Part shown: piece after piece, positions 1-8,010 of the stretch
Layout of the letters: each line of letters begins with the position of its first letter
Position numbering within the stretch: the stretch's first letter is position 1
Assembly: GCF_947387555.1 (NCBI RefSeq)
Contig: NZ_CANDNZ010000014.1
Coordinates: forward strand, 62,001-126,000
DNA length: 64,000 nt
DNA from: Thalassomonas sp. RHCl1
GTDB lineage: Bacteria > Pseudomonadota > Gammaproteobacteria > Enterobacterales > Alteromonadaceae
Direction: 5' to 3'
Position numbers and translations under genes: made by a program
The notes under the pieces: generated by a model
The model's input: only the letters and a program-made list of their open reading frames with translations
What the model was told of the DNA's origin: nothing
Databases searched by the model: none

Positions 1-852
1 GCCGTGGCAGGCGCTGCAAGCGGCAAAAAGCGCTTTTCCTTTAACGAGATCATATTCGGGAGGTTGCAGGGTCTGGGCAAAAGTCGTCTGCTTTGCCAGC
101 CAGAGATTGTAGTTTTCCCTGGTTTCTACAACGATATGGCCTCGCATGGTATAATGCGCCATGCCGCAGAGTTCTTCACACAATATTTCATAGCGCCCCA
201 ACTTGGTCGGCGTAAACCATAAATAGCTGACCAGGCCCGGCACCAAGTCCATTTTGACCCTGAACTGGGGCACGGCAAAGTTATGCAGAACATCTTTTGA
301 ACGCATCAAAACTTTGACCGGCTGGTCTATCGGCACATGCATTTCATTACTGAAAATTAAAATATCATCCAGGCCATTGGCATCTTCAGGATTGATGCCA
401 AAGGGGTTTTTCTCGCTGATCAATTCAACCGCCGTTTGCCCCAAAACCCCGTCCTGTCCCGGCAGGCGGTAACTCCAGTGCCATTGCTGGCCAACCGCTT
501 CAAAGACATCGGCATCTTCGGGCACATTGACAAATTGTCCCCAAACAAATAACCCCGGCGCCAGCATAGCCGCAACCCCTATGGTAGTGATCAGGGTCAG
601 CCAGGTTTCCAGCTTTTTATTTTCAGGCTCATAATCGGCACGTTTATTTTTGTTGAAGCGGTAACGGAACACCGCATAGGCGAGAAAACAGTTAACCAGC
701 ACAAAAACAATGCCGGTTACCCAAAAGGTAATATTGATAGTGTCATCTATCGAGCTCCAGTTGGATGCCAGTGGCGTAAACCACCAGGGACTGGCAAAGT
801 GAAAAACCAGCGAAGCCACCACCAGGATTATAATGACAATTGCTACCAGCAT
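1..852 (-). CDS. coxB: Cytochrome c oxidase subunit II with C-terminal cytochrome c domain (3' end cut by window edge)
   Basis: Subunit II of a haem-copper oxidase, the membrane subunit that takes electrons from cytochrome c through its CuA centre. The reading frame starts at ATG 852, preceded by GGGAG, and runs off the left edge after 284 codons. Three hydrophobic segments lie near residues 1-20, 40-62 and 82-105; the family normally has two, so the first may be a signal peptide. The CuA ligands are visible near residue 230 in CEELCGMAHYTM, with the other His in VLHNFAVPQ about 40 residues earlier. The last readable residues are CSACHG, a CxxCH haem c site, so this is the caa3-type form with a fused cytochrome c. 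The remaining cox genes would lie to the left. Confidence is high. Confidence 0.93.
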   Translation of the reverse strand, partial: MLVAIVIIILVVASLVFHFASPWWFTPLASNWSSIDDTINITFWVTGIVFVLVNCFLAYAVFRYRFNKNKRADYEPENKKLETWLTLITTIGVAAMLAPGLFVWGQFVNVPEDADVFEAVGQQWHWSYRLPGQDGVLGQTAVELISEKNPFGINPEDANGLDDILIFSNEMHVPIDQPVKVLMRSKDVLHNFAVPQFRVKMDLVPGLVSYLWFTPTKLGRYEILCEELCGMAHYTMRGHIVVETRENYNLWLAKQTTFAQTLQPPEYDLVKGKALFAACSACHG

Positions 853-1216
853 ATATTCTGCTCCCCAAAAGCCTTTAAGCCAAACAGAGATAAAAAATCT
901 TGTTTCTGTCGGCCCTTTGCCCTTCACTTTGCCCGGGCAAATACAGTGAAAAAGCCATCGGCCGGCAGCAGGAGAAACCAACAAAACATATGGTAAATAG
1001 CTGATGTTTATTGAGTTAAGTTGACCGCTTGTTTATCCGGAATTTATTTTTATCTGACTACTATTAACATAGACCAAAAAAATGAATGTTCCAGAATCAA
1101 CCGGAAAAACAAGGTATTAATTAAGGGCTTATAAAAACAAGCAAGAAGTGACAGATAAGAAGGGACAGCGGCATGAAGCCGATCATGCCGCCAGTGTCAC
1201 CTGAACCGTCTGCAGG
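853..1216. other. Intergenic region upstream of coxB
   Basis: AT-rich 364-bp stretch between two minus-strand genes. It should hold the coxB promoter and the end of the upstream transcript. I see no convincing gene; the short plus-strand frame across 799-996 overlaps the coxB start and is a shadow. Confidence 0.5.
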
Positions 1217-1774
1217 CTAAGGCATGGTTTTCATAAAGCTGCGGAATTTATCCTGACCCCGCACCACCCACCTTGGGGTAGCTGCCCCGGTACCGGCAGC
1301 TTCCAGTGCCGGATGAGCTTCAATCACTTTACTGAACGCCTGCTCCTGATTGGCATCAACATCGACAAACAGAATATGTTTGCCCTTTTTCAGCAAGTCC
1401 TGAAAACGTTCAAAGTTAACGTTAGGTTTCTGAATGCCGATAAAGCCGCCTTCCCAGGTGCAAAAGCCTAATACTATGATTGCCAGAAATATCACGGGTA
1501 ACCAACCAGCTGAACTTTCTGTCCATCCCATAAGATAAGAAACCAACAAGGTTAGCGCTGCGCCTACTACGCCAACCATAGCTCCCACTTCGGTTGAATG
1601 AACGACATCTTGTTTTAAAACGGCTTCCACTTCATGTAAATGATGGTTTTCAACTTCCGTATCATTCTCGCTCAAAATATGAATCTGAGGTTCTGTGATG
1701 CCTTCTGCTTCCAGTTCTTGTTCAACTAACTCCAAATCATCAAGATCATCAGTGATATAATAATGTCTTAACAT
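1217..1774 (-). CDS. Small membrane protein of unknown function
   Basis: 185-residue protein. The N-terminal ~60 residues are acidic and soluble (HYYITDDLDDLELVEQELEA) and look like a small alpha/beta domain. Two hydrophobic, glycine-rich segments follow near residues 63-82 and 90-110, then a soluble tail with ILFVDVDANQEQAF, so the termini probably face the same side with a helical hairpin between. Similar proteins occur in many gammaproteobacteria with vague labels such as 'NAD/FAD-utilizing enzyme'; I see no nucleotide-binding motif to justify that. The start at 1774 is preceded by AGGAG. It stands alone, with 360 bp downstream and 330 bp upstream free of genes. Confidence 0.8.
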   Translation of the reverse strand: MLRHYYITDDLDDLELVEQELEAEGITEPQIHILSENDTEVENHHLHEVEAVLKQDVVHSTEVGAMVGVVGAALTLLVSYLMGWTESSAGWLPVIFLAIIVLGFCTWEGGFIGIQKPNVNFERFQDLLKKGKHILFVDVDANQEQAFSKVIEAHPALEAAGTGAATPRWVVRGQDKFRSFMKTMP

Positions 1775-2108
1775 ATTTCACTCCTATTGATAGAGCCTGA
1801 TCATTACAGGGTTTTCCGATAATGATCCCCAACGGATTCGGATAATACGGCTAATTTGGCATAAATAAACTAAGGCTTGGCCCCTTTATTTAAACCATAA
1901 GGCACAATTAAAGTATCCGACCTGTTTAGTCAAGTATAGCAGTAATCCAACAATAACAAGCTCTTGCTAGATAAGGCGTTAACCAGAAGTAATCACTTGC
2001 TTTACTTTTTGTTATTTACGTTTGTTCAGCAAGGATTCACCGGCGAAGGAAAAGCAGCTGAAGTGGAAAAGTGCTCCCGGTGACAACAAGCGCTCACCAG
2101 ACAAACTC
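1775..2108. other. Intergenic region, no gene seen
   Basis: 334 bp of AT-rich sequence between the response regulator stop and the membrane protein start. It should contain the promoter of the membrane protein gene. No hairpin or ORF stood out. Confidence 0.4.
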
Positions 2109-2786
2109 TCAGCAAATTTCAACCTTATAACCAACCCCGTAAACCGCCTGGATCACATCGGCCCCGGGTAATAATATCGCCAGCTTTTTACGTATTTTTT
2201 TAATATGGCAATCTATAGTGCGCTCACTGACAATACGGTGATCATCATATACCTGCGCCATTAACAGTTCCCGGGTAAAGACTTTGTCCGGCTGTGCCAG
2301 CAAAGTTTTGAAAAGCTGATATTCGACCTGGGTCAGGACAAGTTTCTCTCCTTTAATCATCGCCGAATAGCTTTCATCATAAAGCGTTATGACCGGCTCC
2401 CGGACAGGCTGGCGGCCACCGGCACAGCGCCTGCCAACCGCCCGGATCCTCGCCAGCACTTCTCTGGGACTATAAGGTTTGCAGATATAGTCATCGGCCC
2501 CCAATTCCAGCCCCAATAAGCGGTCGACTTCCTCAATCCGTGCCGTCATCATAATAATGGGTACCTGAGAAAATAACCGGATCTCCTTGCATATCTCTAT
2601 GCCGTCTTTACCCGGCAACATTAAATCAAGCAAAATAAAATCGACAGGGTGCTGTTTCACCCAGTCGACGACTTCTAAACCATTTTCCAGCAGTTCAGTA
2701 TCAAAACCCGCCTGTAACAGATAGTCCGATATTAGCCTTGCCAGTTTAATTTCATCCTCAACAATCAGTATCTTCTGCTTCATCAC
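2109..2786 (-). CDS. OmpR-family response regulator (BaeR-like)
   Basis: 225-residue two-domain regulator. The receiver domain (residues 1-120) shows the acidic pocket VEDE, the phospho-acceptor Asp in FILLDLMLPG, the conserved Thr in IMMTAR and the Lys in CKPYSP. A winged-helix DNA-binding domain follows, with the family signatures LTQVEYQLF and VYGVGYKV near the C-terminus. It lies 12 bp downstream of a histidine kinase gene on the same strand, so the two form a standard kinase-regulator pair. The best match by eye is BaeR, which controls envelope-stress efflux, but no mdtABC-type efflux genes are nearby, so the regulon cannot be read from the context. ATG 2783 is an alternative start two codons in. 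Confidence 0.88.
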   Translation of the reverse strand: MMKQKILIVEDEIKLARLISDYLLQAGFDTELLENGLEVVDWVKQHPVDFILLDLMLPGKDGIEICKEIRLFSQVPIIMMTARIEEVDRLLGLELGADDYICKPYSPREVLARIRAVGRRCAGGRQPVREPVITLYDESYSAMIKGEKLVLTQVEYQLFKTLLAQPDKVFTRELLMAQVYDDHRIVSERTIDCHIKKIRKKLAILLPGADVIQAVYGVGYKVEIC

Positions 2787-2798
2787 CTTTACTCTTTC

Positions 2799-4298
2799 CT
2801 AAGACATGAGGGCATGACTATCAGCGTCATCAAATCCTCTTTTAAGCTGTTTATTAAAAAGGGGAATTTTAACGATCAGCCATAAGCCCCCCATTTCTGA
2901 AGTTTTCGCCCGGATAGTACCGGCATGAGCTTTGACAATATTGTGGCAAATAGACAAGCCTAAACCGGCACCGCCGGTTTTACGGTTGCGGGAAGCGTCC
3001 ACCCGGTATAAACGTTCGAATATCTTATCCAGTTCATCAATAGCCACTCCGGGAGATGAGTCTTTAAAATGCAGCAGCAGATTTTTCCCGTCACTATGGC
3101 TTGCTATCTGCAATTGCCCCGGATTATCGGTATAACCTAAGGTGTTCTTCAAAATATTAGAAAACAACTGTTTCAGCCGGTCAGCATCCGCTAACACCAG
3201 GCAAGTGTCGGCACCGACATCAAAGCTGACTTCTATGCCCTTACGGATAAAGTCATGGCGAAATCCTGCCAGGGTGGTTTCGAGGATCACTTCGGGGTTT
3301 AGCGGCTGTTTCTGATAATTAAGCCCGCCGATGTCCGACATAGACAACTCGTAGAGATCCCTGATCAGGAAATTCAGATGCTCAACTTCACCGTGTAAGG
3401 AGGCAATCGCCTCAGGCGTGGACTGACGTATGCCGTCCTGGATCGCTTCTATTTCCCCTTTTAATATCGCCAGCGGCGTGCGCAACTCATGAGAAATATC
3501 CGCCACCCATTGCCGGCGGGCCTGTTCATTTTCTTTCAGGGTATGGGCCAGGGTATTAAAGTTGGCCGACAACAGGCCCAATTCGTCTTGACTGCTGACA
3601 GGGATAGCGGTTTGATATTTACCGGCAATCAGGTTAAGGGTTCCCCGGGTGAGTTCGTTTATCGGCTTAACCAAATAAGTGGCAACAGGCAGCACCGCCA
3701 GCAAAGAAATCATCACCATGATCACCGCCACCAAAATAAAGGTATGGCTTTGCTGGCGGATAAATTGCAGATCCAGCTTATCCAATTGAGGCTGGTGCTT
3801 TACCTGTCCCAGATAACCCACGGTTTTAGCGCCAGCAATAATAGGGTGCAACTTAAGCTCACTCACCGCCCCGGGAGGCCCGTGCAATATGTTTTTATTT
3901 TCATCAAGCAGATAAGGCGGCTCATGCCCGGGATGCCCGCCCTTTCCGGCTCCCGGTAGCGGGCCTGGCAACCTGAAATGGTTTTCTCCTTCAAACGCTA
4001 TGCCAAAAGGCCCGTGTCCCGGAGGCATGCCCATGGGGACGGGCACTCCCCAGAAAGGCTGCAAAAGTTCAAACCAATAGTTACGATGACTGCTGATATA
4101 CCGCCAGCCCTGCTCTTTTTGCCACTCCCGGGCAAGCTGTTCACTAAATTCCTGATGCAGCAAGCTTTCCTGCTGGTCAACATAGTTTAAAAAGCCCTGA
4201 TCAAAGCTCCACTGCATCACAAGATACATGCATAACACCACCCCGCCGGTGGCCGCCAGCAAGGTGGCGAATAATTTTGAACGTATACTAAAACTCAT
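2799..4298 (-). CDS. Sensor histidine kinase (BaeS-like) with Gly/Pro/His-rich periplasmic loop
   Basis: 499-residue membrane kinase: TM1 near residues 10-28, a periplasmic sensor region to about residue 185, TM2 (ILVAVIMVMISLLAVLPVAT), a HAMP domain, the HisKA box ADISHELRTPLAIL with the phospho-acceptor His, and a HATPase domain with N, G1 and G2 boxes (NILKNTLGYT, GGAGLGLSI). The periplasmic loop has an unusual run rich in Gly, Pro and His (GMPPGHGPFG, GKGGHPGHEPPY), which could bind a metal or be a flexible insert; this is inference. It is the upstream gene of the pair with the regulator at 2109. Upstream lie about 200 bp and then a tandem repeat array. Confidence 0.88.
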   Translation of the reverse strand: MSFSIRSKLFATLLAATGGVVLCMYLVMQWSFDQGFLNYVDQQESLLHQEFSEQLAREWQKEQGWRYISSHRNYWFELLQPFWGVPVPMGMPPGHGPFGIAFEGENHFRLPGPLPGAGKGGHPGHEPPYLLDENKNILHGPPGAVSELKLHPIIAGAKTVGYLGQVKHQPQLDKLDLQFIRQQSHTFILVAVIMVMISLLAVLPVATYLVKPINELTRGTLNLIAGKYQTAIPVSSQDELGLLSANFNTLAHTLKENEQARRQWVADISHELRTPLAILKGEIEAIQDGIRQSTPEAIASLHGEVEHLNFLIRDLYELSMSDIGGLNYQKQPLNPEVILETTLAGFRHDFIRKGIEVSFDVGADTCLVLADADRLKQLFSNILKNTLGYTDNPGQLQIASHSDGKNLLLHFKDSSPGVAIDELDKIFERLYRVDASRNRKTGGAGLGLSICHNIVKAHAGTIRAKTSEMGGLWLIVKIPLFNKQLKRGFDDADSHALMS

Positions 4299-4508
4299 AA
4301 CACTTCATTGGCGCCGACTTTATACGGCAGCTGAGGATCCCGAATTTGCTAACACTAGCATTGCCGGAGGCAGATAACAGGTAAGTCATCGGATTTCCTC
4401 AATCTTTCCACAATGCTTGCACAATCTGATTGAAAATAAGCTGTTAGCTTGGAAACAGCTAAGGGGTCAGCCGTAAAAACAGCAACAAATAAGAATTACA
4501 AATGATGG

Positions 4509-4820
4509 ATAAACCCGGCTCATGGTCACCCATGACCTCGCTGGATAAATACATCCCTGTATAAACCCGGCTCATAATCGTCCGTGACTTCGCTGGATAA
4601 ATACATCCCTGTATAAACCCGGCTCATAGTCGTCCGAGACTTCGCTGGATAAATACATCCCTGTATAAACCCGGCTCATAGTCGTCCGTGACTTCGCTGG
4701 ATAAATACATCCCTGTATAAACCCGGCTCATAGTCGTCCGTGACTTCGCAGGATAAATACATCCCTGTATAAACCCGGCTCATAGTCGTCCGTGACTTCG
4801 CTGGATAAATACATCCCTGT
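4509..4820. repeat. Tandem array of six 52-bp repeats
   Basis: Six head-to-tail copies start at 4509, 4561, 4613, 4665, 4717 and 4769. The unit begins ATAAACCCGGCTCATAGTCG and ends GGATAAATACATCCCTGT. The first copy is the most diverged, the others differ by one or two bases. Each unit contains short inverted repeats (GGAT..ATCC and TACA..TGTA). The unit is not a multiple of three and no frame stays open. The array abuts the T-run side of the terminator of the minus-strand metalloprotease gene. Confidence 0.95.
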
Positions 4821-4826
4821 ATAAAA

Positions 4827-4852
4827 AAGGCTGCCACGGGAATGGCAACCTT
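4827..4852 (-). terminator. Rho-independent terminator of the metalloprotease gene
   Basis: AAGG-c-TGCCA / TGGCA-a-CCTT stem-loop. Read on the minus strand it is followed by TTTTTTATAC, directly downstream of the gene ending at 4894. The 52-bp repeat array starts immediately past the T-run. Confidence 0.8.
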
Positions 4853-4893
4853 GCATATAGAAGTGAAAGCCGTTTTGGCTCAGTTAAGGCAGG

Positions 4894-5670
4894 TTATCTA
4901 AAGGCGGCAATAGTGCTGGTGATATTATCCAAGGCGCGCTGCGCGTCCGACTCATTGGCAACGCCACATTTTAAATTGGTGCCGCAGCTTCTGTCGGGAT
5001 CAGAAAATACCGGTAAATGGGTATTGGTATTAAATGCCTGCGGATAAGCCATAATAGTGGCAAATTCATAGTCCACACCGTAGCCCATACCGTACTCGTA
5101 AACGCCATGATATAACTTACCACCAACAGTATTTTGCTCTACCGAGTGGCCTAAGCCCATGTTATGACCCAGCTCATGCATAAAGGTCATAGTAGTATTG
5201 CCGCAATCGGTAGCGGTAATATTGTAGGCATAACTTTGGTAAGTATCATGATCCGGGAAATAATCTCCCATGCCGTAAATCGCTCCGGCGATGCCACAGG
5301 TTGTCCCTTGCCAGGTGCTGTTTTTAGAGCCTAAGACCACAACAAAGTCCGAGTTGAACTGATCACGCCAACCCCTGATGTCACTGTTTTTGTAGACACT
5401 GCTGACATCACTTTCCGAGGCAACATAGTTAGTACTCAGCTGATAAGGATCGGCGGCCAGGACTAAATTAATATCCAAACCGTTATCGGCATAATAACGG
5501 TTAGAAGCAGAAATCATCTGGGTAATTTCAGACTGGATATTAAAGCTGTTGCTAGCTGCTTCCGCGGTGTAATAAACATCAACAACTACATCTGTAGCCA
5601 TCACCGAAGCACTGAACAGACCTGCCATTGAGAGACTTAACAGGGTTTTACTCGTGACTTTTTTCAACAT
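4894..5670 (-). CDS. Secreted reprolysin-like zinc metalloprotease (metzincin)
   Basis: 258-residue exported protein with a signal peptide (hydrophobic core near residues 9-24, cleavage probably after VMA). The zinc site is HELGHNMGLGH (His165, Glu166, His169, His175), the full HExxHxxGxxH metzincin signature, and the Met-turn is ATIMAYPQ with Met206. Several cysteines (125, 156 and two near the C-terminus) could form disulphides in the periplasm or outside the cell. There is no obvious N-terminal propeptide: the mature domain begins almost at once. The gene directly upstream (5727-6467) encodes a membrane-anchored protein that may do that job in trans. A terminator lies downstream. Substrate unknown. 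Confidence 0.87.
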   Translation of the reverse strand: MLKKVTSKTLLSLSMAGLFSASVMATDVVVDVYYTAEAASNSFNIQSEITQMISASNRYYADNGLDINLVLAADPYQLSTNYVASESDVSSVYKNSDIRGWRDQFNSDFVVVLGSKNSTWQGTTCGIAGAIYGMGDYFPDHDTYQSYAYNITATDCGNTTMTFMHELGHNMGLGHSVEQNTVGGKLYHGVYEYGMGYGVDYEFATIMAYPQAFNTNTHLPVFSDPDRSCGTNLKCGVANESDAQRALDNITSTIAAFR

Positions 5671-5726
5671 AACATTTTCCTTCTGTTTTATGTTTGAGTT
5701 ATTATTTTTTTATCGGGTAGTTCATT

Positions 5727-6467
5727 TCAGCGCCTAGTGTTACCCGTACCAACAGGCGCTGTGTGTATCTCTTCGCCGGAGCCGGTGGCGCCGGTAACGA
5801 AACTGTCTTGTATCACGTCATGGATCAAATCAGCCGTTTCCGCCATCCAGGCATATTGGCCGTTACCTTCCATGGCATAACTGCCGTAGGGGGTGGTGAT
5901 ATTGGCATAGATGGCATCTTTGCTGATGGTAATGATCGAGCTGTATTTAACCTCCTGATCCGGCAACATAGCTTCTATGGTTTTATTGCCAAATTTATCC
6001 TGATGAGTTTTATCCACGGCAATTTCATAAAACATATCCAGCTCAGGGATCTCCAACTTAAAACTGTCCCCGGCTTCAAGTGAGGAGATTTCGGCATTGT
6101 TAATCTCCAGGTAAACCTCTCCCTGCAAGTTATCCCTGAGTTTTCCAGAGGCTTTTAATACCTGCTCCGCCTTTAACGAAGGCTTAAAGGGCAACTCATT
6201 GAAATAATCATCCGTTGCTGCTTGTTCTTTGGCAGCAACGGCGGCTGTCTTAATGCTTTTGTTCAGAGGCTGCGCCAAAGCGATATCCTTTACGGTATTT
6301 TTACTTACAACTTGTTGATTACCCGAAAGCGGCTCCTCCACTGTTGCCTTTGTTGCCGCAATCGTTTCTCCGCCTTTTTTCTTATCGCTACCGGTCAAAT
6401 CCAGCAGCAATAGCGAGACAGCAAGCACCAATATACCGGCTAAAATCAAGGCTGTTTTTTTCATCAT
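5727..6467 (-). CDS. Membrane-anchored periplasmic protein upstream of the metalloprotease
   Basis: 246 residues of unknown family. One N-terminal hydrophobic segment (ALILAGILVLAVSLLLL) acts as anchor or uncleaved signal; a Lys-rich and low-complexity linker follows to about residue 85. The folded part contains LPFKPSLKAEQVL, GEVYLEINNAEIS, GDSFKLEIPELDMFYEIAV and ITTPYGSYAMEGNGQYAWM. The last motif resembles the end of the N-terminal prodomain found in some secreted metzincins of marine bacteria, where prodomain and protease are one chain. Here the protease follows as a separate gene 56 bp downstream. A role as detached chaperone or inhibitor is inference. Start ATG 6467 has an alternative one codon in. 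Confidence 0.7.
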   Translation of the reverse strand: MMKKTALILAGILVLAVSLLLLDLTGSDKKKGGETIAATKATVEEPLSGNQQVVSKNTVKDIALAQPLNKSIKTAAVAAKEQAATDDYFNELPFKPSLKAEQVLKASGKLRDNLQGEVYLEINNAEISSLEAGDSFKLEIPELDMFYEIAVDKTHQDKFGNKTIEAMLPDQEVKYSSIITISKDAIYANITTPYGSYAMEGNGQYAWMAETADLIHDVIQDSFVTGATGSGEEIHTAPVGTGNTRR

Positions 6468-6660
6468 TTACTCCAGTTACGACATCTGTTTTCAGGTTTA
6501 CATCTGCATTTAATATATACTTGGACTCTTTAAAATCCGGCCAAGAAAAACCAAAAACCAACCAGTCAGTCAGTTTTAAAAGCCAAACAAATCCATTAAA
6601 AACAATAAAAAGAAAGGAAAAAATAAAATAACTGTCCATATGGTTATGTTTTGACTTTCA

Positions 6661-6678
6661 AATTTAATCGGTTAAATT
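6661..6678. promoter_or_regulatory. Perfect inverted repeat, candidate LysR-type operator
   Basis: AATTTAATCGGTTAAATT: 7-bp arms separated by 4 bp, in the 308-bp gap between the divergent metalloprotease operon and the LysR gene at 6776. It contains the T-N11-A pattern typical of LysR-type sites. The rest of this gap is AT-rich and shows no gene. Confidence 0.5.
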
Positions 6679-6775
6679 ATCTTCTTGTTTGTAATTTATG
6701 CGTTAACTTAAAGTAAATTAGAACGCTTGAGAAATGAGTAAAATTTATACGCAGGAATAACTAAAGGTTATAACC

Positions 6776-7738
6776 ATGACAGGGAAGATGAACTTTAACC
6801 AATTAACGGCCTTACGTTACTTATTGGAAGAGAAAAATGTCAGCAGGGCAGCAAAAAGAGCTTTTGTTTCTCAACCGGCAATGAGCAAAACACTGCAAAA
6901 CCTGCGTGCCTTAACCGGGGATGCGTTATTGATCCGCCTTGGCAATGATATGGTGATCAGCCCCTATGCCGAATGCCTGCTAAACAAGCTGATCCCGGCC
7001 TTAAATCAGCTTGATGAGGTAATGGAAAGGAAACAGTTCGAACCGGGAAAAAGTCAGCATACCTTCACCCTGGCCTCTTCCGATTATTTCAGCAATTATG
7101 TATTGCCACCGATTTTTACCGCCTTAAACCAGCAGGCTCCCAAAGCCAAATTCAGGGTGCTGAACTGGAGTGAGAAAAAAACAAAGGCATTAGCATCCGG
7201 CAATATCGATATTGCCGCGGCTGCTTTTTTAACGCCGCCAGCCTTGCCTGAAGCGGTAAAATCGACGCTTTTCGGCGAAGATCACCTGGTATGCGTAATG
7301 GCAAGAAATCACCCCCTGGCCAGGTTACCCCTGTCCCTGGAAAGCTATAGCCAAAGCTCCCATATCTGCGTTTCCGGCGACTCGGAAAAAAGCAGTATCA
7401 TGGAACTATGCCTGCAGCAGCTAAATCACGATTATGCCGTCACCTTATCTGTGCCTTATTACACGGCAGCATTTGAAATCATACAAAACAGTGATTGCTT
7501 ACTTACCGTGCCTGTACATATCGCCGGAAAGATGGCAAAAGATTTCAACATCATCTTTACCGAATTGCCGTTTAAATCCCCCAAGATAAGTTATTACCTG
7601 TTGTGGCCGAGACTCAAGGAGGATGATGAACCTGGGCTGTGGTTAAGAAGTGAATTGCACTGGCAAATGAGCCGGGATTTTGAATGTTCAAAAACCCAGG
7701 GGCTCAACCGGTTATCCGGGCAGAAATTAGCTAGCTGA
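6776..7738 (+). CDS. LysR-family transcriptional regulator
   Basis: 320 residues. The N-terminal winged helix-turn-helix is clear (LTALRYLLEEKNVSRAAKRA, then FVSQPAMSKTLQNLRALTGD). The effector domain follows from about residue 95, with HTFTLASSDYFSNYVLPPIF as the usual first strand and helix, close to the NodD/LeuO-like subgroup. It is divergent from the metalloprotease pair and may control it through the palindrome at 6661, but autoregulation alone is also possible. Its effector cannot be told from sequence. The stop codon is followed directly by the intergenic repeats at 7739. Confidence 0.88.
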   Translation: MTGKMNFNQLTALRYLLEEKNVSRAAKRAFVSQPAMSKTLQNLRALTGDALLIRLGNDMVISPYAECLLNKLIPALNQLDEVMERKQFEPGKSQHTFTLASSDYFSNYVLPPIFTALNQQAPKAKFRVLNWSEKKTKALASGNIDIAAAAFLTPPALPEAVKSTLFGEDHLVCVMARNHPLARLPLSLESYSQSSHICVSGDSEKSSIMELCLQQLNHDYAVTLSVPYYTAAFEIIQNSDCLLTVPVHIAGKMAKDFNIIFTELPFKSPKISYYLLWPRLKEDDEPGLWLRSELHWQMSRDFECSKTQGLNRLSGQKLAS

Positions 7739-7950
7739 TCCCCTGCCTACCCATGAACCCGCAGGATTGCTTGCAGGATGCAAGTACTTAGCTTATGCCG
7801 GGAGCCTATCCACAGGCTGAAAGACTTCCATGTATAAACCCTGCTCTTGCTCATCCGTGAGCCCACAGGATTGCTTACAGGATGTAAGTACTTAGCTTAC
7901 GCCGGGAGCCCTATCCAGCTAAAGATCAGGCTGAAAGACTTTCATGTATA
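7739..7950. repeat. Two tandem copies of a ~104-bp hairpin repeat
   Basis: Copy 1 covers about 7739-7842 and copy 2 about 7843-7950. Shared blocks are CAGGATTGCTT, a hairpin (CTTGCAGGATGCAAG in copy 1, CTTACAGGATGTAAG in copy 2, the arms changing together), and GTACTTAGCTTA followed by GCCGGGAGCC. The arm-compensating change suggests the hairpin is maintained. The array ends TTCATGTATAAAAAG and runs straight into the terminator of the DUF885 gene. Related elements occur at 4509 and 44838. Confidence 0.85.
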
Positions 7951-7952
7951 AA

Positions 7953-7980
7953 AAGTACGCCCGAAAAACCAGACGTACTT
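7953..7980 (-). terminator. Terminator of the DUF885 gene
   Basis: AAGTACG / CGTACTT stem. On the minus strand it is followed by TTTTTATAC, then the repeats. Confidence 0.65.
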
Positions 7981-8010
7981 CTATCATTAAGCCATATAAA
8001 TGAGTTTACA

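Noticed and set aside
4509-4820. CRISPR array
   Set aside because: Direct tandem units of 52 bp with no unique spacers and no cas genes.
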